This document shows positions 59,082 through 64,000 of a DNA stretch of 64,000 nt, piece after piece; position 1 is the stretch's first letter, and each line of letters starts with the position of its first letter. The DNA comes from Gammaproteobacteria bacterium (GTDB lineage Bacteria; Pseudomonadota; Gammaproteobacteria; SZUA-140). A program made the translations under genes and the position numbers. The stretch is from contig JACREF010000010.1 of assembly GCA_016218365.1 (NCBI GenBank), forward strand, positions 58,024-122,023, in the 5' to 3' direction. Under the pieces are notes generated by a model. The model saw nothing but the letters and a program-made list of their open reading frames with translations. It had not been told where the DNA came from and did not search any database.

Positions 59082-59422
59082 TGGTGATGTCCTGCCGGGG
59101 CAGGCTCGCCCATATCCATGCCTTCCATGTCGTTCATCTCACCATGCCCTGAATGCCCCCCTTGATCATGACTGTTGGCGGGGTCTGCCGTTGGCGCGTT
59201 ACCACACCGTTGCAGCGTTGCACGATCCAGCAAGATCAATCCCTGGCGTGCCTGGTGACAGCGGGTCTGCAGATCCGCCTCAATCGAGGTGGGTTCCATC
59301 AGATGACTGCCATCAGCACCCACATCACGCACACTGCCACTGACCGGGGCCTGGTCGGCCGCAGCGGCCGCCGCGCCACAGCTGATGACCAGCAACAGCC
59401 CTGTGATCCCTATCCTGTTCAC
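59078..59422 (-). CDS. His/Met-rich periplasmic protein
   Basis: A 114-residue protein with a signal peptide (cleavage after AAA near residue 24) and a C-terminal tail rich in His, Met and Asp (QGGHSGHGEMNDMEGMDMG, ending HHH), a pattern of copper-binding proteins. The middle part has CHQAR and LQRCGN, two cysteines that may form a disulfide. It starts with GTG at 59422 after TAAGGAG. Upstream frame is a shadow of the barrel gene. It sits between the barrel and the cytochrome genes. Confidence 0.7.
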   Translation of the reverse strand: MNRIGITGLLLVISCGAAAAAADQAPVSGSVRDVGADGSHLMEPTSIEADLQTRCHQARQGLILLDRATLQRCGNAPTADPANSHDQGGHSGHGEMNDMEGMDMGEPAPAGHHH

Positions 59423-59432
59423 TGCCGACTCC

Positions 59433-60617
59433 TTACAGTTGCTGTCCGTATTGCAGATTGAGTATCGAATTGCGCTCGCCGATGGTGTCGTTGAAACGGG
59501 CATCCAGGCTGTAGGAAATGCCGATCTGTACCGCGACATCTTCACCGCCCTGATACAACCCGGCACCATAGCCACTGTATTTGAGCTGTGCCACCGCAGC
59601 GACCCCCTGACCAAGCAGCCGCACATAGGTCGGGATCACCGTCCACTGACTGGCATCGCTGTGGTCGGGAAACTCCTTGTAACCGACGGTCAGCGCCGCC
59701 TGCCAGCGGGTCAGCAGATTCGGACGTGCGGTATAGCGCAGCGCCGTCACCCAGGACTGCGAGCGCGCCCGCGCTCGTTCACTCAGGGTACTGATCACAC
59801 CATCATGGGTGATCCCGTCGTTATAAATCGCCTGCATCACCAGTGACCAGCTCGCTGCCGGGTCGATATTCAGGTTGACATCCGCGGCGGCTATCAGCGC
59901 CGCCATCCATTCCTCGATGCCGGCCGCCGTCTGCACCCGCTGGGCGTCGAGCGCGATGCCGGCACTGCGCCAGCGCTCGACATAGATCAGATCATTGGAC
60001 TGCTGATAGTGATAACCCAGACCAACACTGTTGAATCCCGCCACAGCCTGCCCTGCACTAACATGCCCCGCATCCTGTTCGCGATTACCGAGCCACAGAT
60101 CAAGCGCCTGGTTGCGCCCATCCACATACCAGTCGACGGCCACCAGCCGCCCATAGAACTGACCGTATTCGTCATCGGCTGCAGCATTGCCAACATGTGC
60201 CAGCCCCAGCACATCGTCATCGCGCAACACTGGAAACTCGATCAGCTCGTTGCGCAGCCGCTGTGCGCCGACATGCACCTCAATGTCACGATCCCAGTAA
60301 AAGGCATTGGCCTGGGTCAGCCTGACCGCGCCATCGAAATCCTCATACCCCAGCACGGCGCCACCGATGCCATGTTGATACAGACGCTTGTCCAGTCGCA
60401 GCAGCAGGCCGCTATCGGCGATGGTGACCCCATTGTCGATCGCACCATCCGATACACCATTGGCAAGATCCAGCGTCCCGATCACCCGCCCGCCCAGCGT
60501 CAGCCGCGGCCATACCTCACGGTCGACCTCCAGGGCCTGCGCCGGCAGCGCGATCAACAGCGCCAGCCATCCGCTCCACATTACCCACCTGTTCATCCGT
60601 CTTTGCCGCCTCATCAT
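59433..60617 (-). CDS. Outer-membrane beta-barrel protein (porin-like)
   Basis: A 394-residue protein with a signal peptide (about 8-28, cleavage after QALA or near), a rich pattern of alternating hydrophobic strands, aromatic girdles and a C-terminal IGERNSILNLQYGQQL typical of beta-barrels, though it does not end in Phe. It could be an alginate/phosphate-porin-like or PcoB-like channel; the family cannot be fixed by eye. ATG 60617 overlaps the oxidase stop; an ATG at 60596 is an alternative. Confidence 0.75.
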   Translation of the reverse strand: MMRRQRRMNRWVMWSGWLALLIALPAQALEVDREVWPRLTLGGRVIGTLDLANGVSDGAIDNGVTIADSGLLLRLDKRLYQHGIGGAVLGYEDFDGAVRLTQANAFYWDRDIEVHVGAQRLRNELIEFPVLRDDDVLGLAHVGNAAADDEYGQFYGRLVAVDWYVDGRNQALDLWLGNREQDAGHVSAGQAVAGFNSVGLGYHYQQSNDLIYVERWRSAGIALDAQRVQTAAGIEEWMAALIAAADVNLNIDPAASWSLVMQAIYNDGITHDGVISTLSERARARSQSWVTALRYTARPNLLTRWQAALTVGYKEFPDHSDASQWTVIPTYVRLLGQGVAAVAQLKYSGYGAGLYQGGEDVAVQIGISYSLDARFNDTIGERNSILNLQYGQQL

Positions 60618-61909
60618 TGATCAACCGACACGGTCGGCCGGTAGCTCGGTGTGAAATCCTCATACTCCAGCACCGCATGTGCACCACCGGGATAGACCCC
60701 GTTGTTACGCGCCATCAGCGTCGCATGATTATGGAAGGCCCAGTAGCCGGGGTTGTCGCCATAGATCATGATGTCATAGGTGCCGCCGGGGTGGACATGG
60801 ATCGTGTTCAGCCGCTGCGGCTGCAGCAGGTCATTGCCATCCTGCGCCACCCACCAGAAATCATGGCCATGCAGATGCATATGATGACTGACATCCCCGG
60901 CATTGATCAGCCGGACGCGAATCCATTCACCGCGGCGGATGCCCAGGTGTCGTCCGGCCGGATGCGCCTTGCCATTGATGCCGAAGAAATTGAAGCGCAG
61001 CGGCACACCCGACGAGCGGCCCTGCAGATAGGGTGGTATATAGCGACCATCCTGAACGGCAGTCAGATAGTCCTGGTAGGAACGGAACAGGCCGTGTGTC
61101 ATCGGATCCATACGTCCCTGCTGCATCAGCGTATTGAGCTCCTTCATGCCGCGCAGCAGTCCCTCGATCTCCTCGCGGGCGAAGTCGATGTCCCAGGCCT
61201 CCAGCATCAAGGTGTAGTCGCGCTGGTAGGGAAAATGTTTCTTCAATGGGTCATCGCGGCGATGAACGATGAACGCACCATGCATGCCATGCGCGGCATG
61301 CAGCGGTGTCCCCCAGTGACAGTGATACCAGCGCGTCCCCGACGGTTTGGCCTGGAAGCGGTAGACAAACACCTGGCCCGGATGCACCGGGTCCTGGGTC
61401 AGCATCGGCACACCGTCCATCGTGTACGGCACCGTCAGACCATGCCAATGGATGGTATGCATCTCCTCGGTGTTGTTGGTGAAGATGACCTTGACCCAGT
61501 CACCCTCATAAACATGAAACTCGGGCCCCGGCACCTGGCCGTTGAAGGCAAACATCGGCACCCGGATGCCGGGCACGATCTCATGCTGGACGATCCGCAC
61601 ATCAAGATCAAACACCTGGTAATCAACCTCGTCATCAGCCGGCGCACCGGGTGGCTCGGTGATCTGGCCGGCCATGTTATGGCCCGGCATAAACATCATC
61701 GACTGGTAATTGCCGCCACCATGTCCGGCATGTTCAGTGACGGCAGACAAGGCTGGCGCCGCCACTGATCCGCCGGCCACCAGGGCCGCAGCGCGCAGAA
61801 ACGCCCGACGCGAAACCAGCTGCCGCTCATCACTGGAATGGCCGACCATTGCTTGCCCGGCGTCATGCCGCACATCCACGTCTGTCCCGTTGTCCATTTT
61901 TGTCGTCAT
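60614..61909 (-). CDS. Two-domain multicopper oxidase, Tat-exported
   Basis: A 431-residue protein with a Tat signal (SRRAFLRAAALVAGG near residues 34-48) and two cupredoxin domains. Domain 1 has HTIHWHG and WYHCHWGTPLHAAHGMHG, where a Cys between two histidines followed by His and Met makes a type 1 copper site. Domain 2 has HHMHLHGHDFWW and WAFHNHATLMAR, with Asn where the type 1 Cys normally sits. Together they provide the trinuclear cluster histidines. Substrate unknown: copper(I), iron(II) or others. The ATG at 61909 follows GGAG. Confidence 0.85.
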   Translation of the reverse strand: MTTKMDNGTDVDVRHDAGQAMVGHSSDERQLVSRRAFLRAAALVAGGSVAAPALSAVTEHAGHGGGNYQSMMFMPGHNMAGQITEPPGAPADDEVDYQVFDLDVRIVQHEIVPGIRVPMFAFNGQVPGPEFHVYEGDWVKVIFTNNTEEMHTIHWHGLTVPYTMDGVPMLTQDPVHPGQVFVYRFQAKPSGTRWYHCHWGTPLHAAHGMHGAFIVHRRDDPLKKHFPYQRDYTLMLEAWDIDFAREEIEGLLRGMKELNTLMQQGRMDPMTHGLFRSYQDYLTAVQDGRYIPPYLQGRSSGVPLRFNFFGINGKAHPAGRHLGIRRGEWIRVRLINAGDVSHHMHLHGHDFWWVAQDGNDLLQPQRLNTIHVHPGGTYDIMIYGDNPGYWAFHNHATLMARNNGVYPGGAHAVLEYEDFTPSYRPTVSVDQ

Positions 61910-62256
61910 CACCGACTCCATTGCTGCGCTACCAAGACACTTCAAACCGCGCCAACGACCCGACATGCCTATTTTTTCACCTGATCTTGTCAATGCGGAT
62001 TACGATAAACTCGTATTTTTCACAAAACACTTGACGTACTACCCCACCACGGGTTTATACAGTAGTTGCCACGGAAGGCAAGGGTTGTCGAGTACTGTTG
62101 TTTGCGCAGCAAGCACGGCCGAACTACCTCTCTACAGACTTACGGCTGCGCGCGTACCACGACCTCACTGGTGACTCCGGACGCACGCAGTATACCCCCA
62201 GCGTCCGGGGTTGCGCAGTGGAATCCTCCCACCCCGTTACCATAACTGACCGCAGG
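61910..62256. other. 347-base spacer between the oxidase and cbbR genes
   Basis: No gene is supported. A TTGACA on the minus strand (61993-61988) with a weak TAGGCA-like -10 may start the oxidase operon. A nested inverted repeat (ACAGTA/TACTGT outer, TTGCC/GGCAA inner) lies at 62059-62098, and a hairpin CCGGACGC/GCGTCCGG at 62177-62208 may follow cbbR. Confidence 0.4.
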
Positions 62257-63186
62257 TCATTTGCCGGCCGATGGCGTTGCACGGTCACCGCCCAGCAACG
62301 CATGGGCATTGTCGAGTACAAACTGACGAAAGGCCACCGCCGCCGGCGACAACCGTTTGCCGCGCCGGTAGACGACATACCAGTGGCGCAGGATCGGCAG
62401 CCCCTGTACATCCAGCGCCACCAGGCGCCGGGTCTCCAGCTCCAGCATCAGCGTATGGATCGACACGATACCAAGCCCGAGCCCGGCCTCCACCGCCTGC
62501 TTGATTGCCTCGTTACTCGTCATCTCCATGCCGGTCACCAGATGGATGCCCTGCTCATTGAAGAAGCGTTCCATCGCGATCCGGGTACCGGATCCCGGCT
62601 CACGGACGACAAAACTCTCCTGCTGCAACCGCGCCAGCGGGATCGCATGCTGGCCGGCCAGCAGATGATCCGGCGCAGCGATGATGACCAGCGGATTATC
62701 CGTGAACGCCTCGGCCTCCAGATCCAGCTCATCCGGCGGCTTGCCCATGATGACCAGATCGGTGTCATTATTGATCAGCCGCTGCAGCAGCGTCTCGCGG
62801 TTGGTGACATCGAGGCTGAAGGTGACACCGCCATGCTGCTTGGCAAAGGCGGCCAGCAGCCGGGCGGCAAAATAATTGGCGGTACTGGCCACCGCGATAT
62901 TCAGATGGCCGTGGCTGATGCCCTTCAAGGCCTCGAACACCGACTTGGCCTCGTCAAGCTGGGCCGCGATGACCCGGCTGTAATGGTACAGCTCGCGACC
63001 GGCCTCGGTCAGGAATACCTTCTTGCCGAGCTGCTCGAACAACGGCAACCCAATCTGGCCTTCGAGCTGGGTAATCTGCATCGACACCGCCGGCTGCGAC
63101 AGATGCAGTGCCTCGGCCGCCCGGGTAAAACTCAGCAACCTGGCCACCGCCTCGAATACCTGCAGCTGTCTGAAGGTGATGTTCAT
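62257..63186 (-). CDS. cbbR: LysR family regulator of the CBB cycle
   Basis: A 309-residue LysR-type regulator. The N-terminal winged HTH (MNITFRQLQVFEAVARLLSF, RAAEALHLSQPAVSMQI) is followed by an effector domain with SHGHLNIAVASTANYFAARL and LVVIMG-like and FVVREPGSGTR segments, as in CbbR/CmpR. It is divergent from cbbL, the classic arrangement, and probably controls RuBisCO expression in response to metabolites such as NADPH or RuBP. Confidence 0.94.
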   Translation of the reverse strand: MNITFRQLQVFEAVARLLSFTRAAEALHLSQPAVSMQITQLEGQIGLPLFEQLGKKVFLTEAGRELYHYSRVIAAQLDEAKSVFEALKGISHGHLNIAVASTANYFAARLLAAFAKQHGGVTFSLDVTNRETLLQRLINNDTDLVIMGKPPDELDLEAEAFTDNPLVIIAAPDHLLAGQHAIPLARLQQESFVVREPGSGTRIAMERFFNEQGIHLVTGMEMTSNEAIKQAVEAGLGLGIVSIHTLMLELETRRLVALDVQGLPILRHWYVVYRRGKRLSPAAVAFRQFVLDNAHALLGGDRATPSAGK

Positions 63187-63225
63187 AGGGCTATCCGTCA
63201 GTCAACAGGGATATGGCCAAATTAT

Positions 63226-63241
63226 ATAAGCAATGACTTAT
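63226..63241. promoter_or_regulatory. Likely CbbR-binding inverted repeat
   Basis: ATAAG (63226-63230) and CTTAT (63237-63241) form a perfect 5-bp inverted repeat with a 6-base spacer, matching the T-N11-A pattern of LysR-type sites. It lies 40 bases from the cbbR start and upstream of the cbbL promoter. Confidence 0.6.
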
Positions 63242-63263
63242 CGTATCAATTAGTATTATTTAT

Positions 63264-63291
63264 TTTACTTTATGGTTGAGCCCGATAGAAT
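63264..63291 (+). promoter_or_regulatory. Candidate cbbL promoter
   Basis: TTTACT (63264-63269) and TAGAAT (63286-63291) are spaced by 16 bases, with an AT-rich stretch before them. The weak -35 fits an activator-dependent promoter. Confidence 0.5.
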
Positions 63292-63317
63292 ACTTTCAAC
63301 GCGGGCAGTACGCGTGA

Positions 63318-64000
<683 letters not shown>

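Noticed and set aside
62177..62208. CCGGACGC/GCGTCCGG hairpin as cbbR terminator
   Set aside because: The loop is 16 bases and no T run follows, so a terminator call is not supported.

Overview
The window comes from a gammaproteobacterial chromosome of roughly 60% G+C by eye. It starts inside yggS and ends inside the RuBisCO large-subunit gene. The complete mraZ-to-ftsZ-lpxC division and cell-wall cluster, the rsmI/lpoA/yraN/dolP neighbourhood, sspAB and rpmB-rpmG all point to Gammaproteobacteria. A form IA-type cbbL beside a divergent cbbR, c-type cytochromes, a multicopper oxidase and copper handling genes suggest a chemolithoautotroph, for example a Chromatiales-like sulfur oxidiser. No rRNA, tRNA, CRISPR array or intact insertion sequence was found.

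Layout. 1-4.9 kb: yggS, proC, yggT and yggU, with a long exported beta-propeller protein inserted between yggT and yggU. 5.0-7.8 kb: a dynamin-like GTPase facing exodeoxyribonuclease III. 7.9-10.9 kb: a MerR-type regulator, a hairpin, then a tight three-gene operon (ParA ATPase fused to a glycogen-binding-like domain, a ParA/FlhG-like protein without a P-loop, an unknown protein). 11-20.4 kb: housekeeping genes (pyrE, a TSUP exporter, argB, algC, dut, coaBC, radC, rpmB, rpmG, a desaturase, argJ). 20.4-24.5 kb: secA, an M23 peptidase and dciA. 24.5-43.5 kb: the whole dcw cluster on the minus strand, ending at a recognisable promoter and MraZ operator. 43.6-44.2 kb: a small MITE-like hairpin element and RNase P RNA.

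44.2-50.6 kb: rsmI, lpoA, yraN, dolP, a GlcD-type FAD oxidase, sspB and sspA. 50.7-55.5 kb: djlA, a cupredoxin, a copper P-type ATPase, a divergent HDOD gene and a probable noncoding transcript. 55.5-57.4 kb: an AT-richer metal island with DUF6488, an unlisted 41-residue His-rich lipoprotein, HupE and a His-rich exported protein. 57.6-61.9 kb: a cluster that runs from a Tat-exported two-domain multicopper oxidase through an outer-membrane barrel, a His/Met-rich periplasmic protein and a cytochrome c lipoprotein to a membrane cytochrome c. 62.2-64 kb: cbbR and cbbL.

The most interesting accessory systems are the ParA-CBM operon, which may position carbohydrate-related cargo, and the multicopper oxidase/porin/cytochrome cluster, which looks like a periplasmic electron-transfer or copper/nitrogen-oxide module. 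The HupE/DUF6488/His-rich lipoprotein set is probably for divalent metal uptake. These functions are inferred from domains and gene order only.
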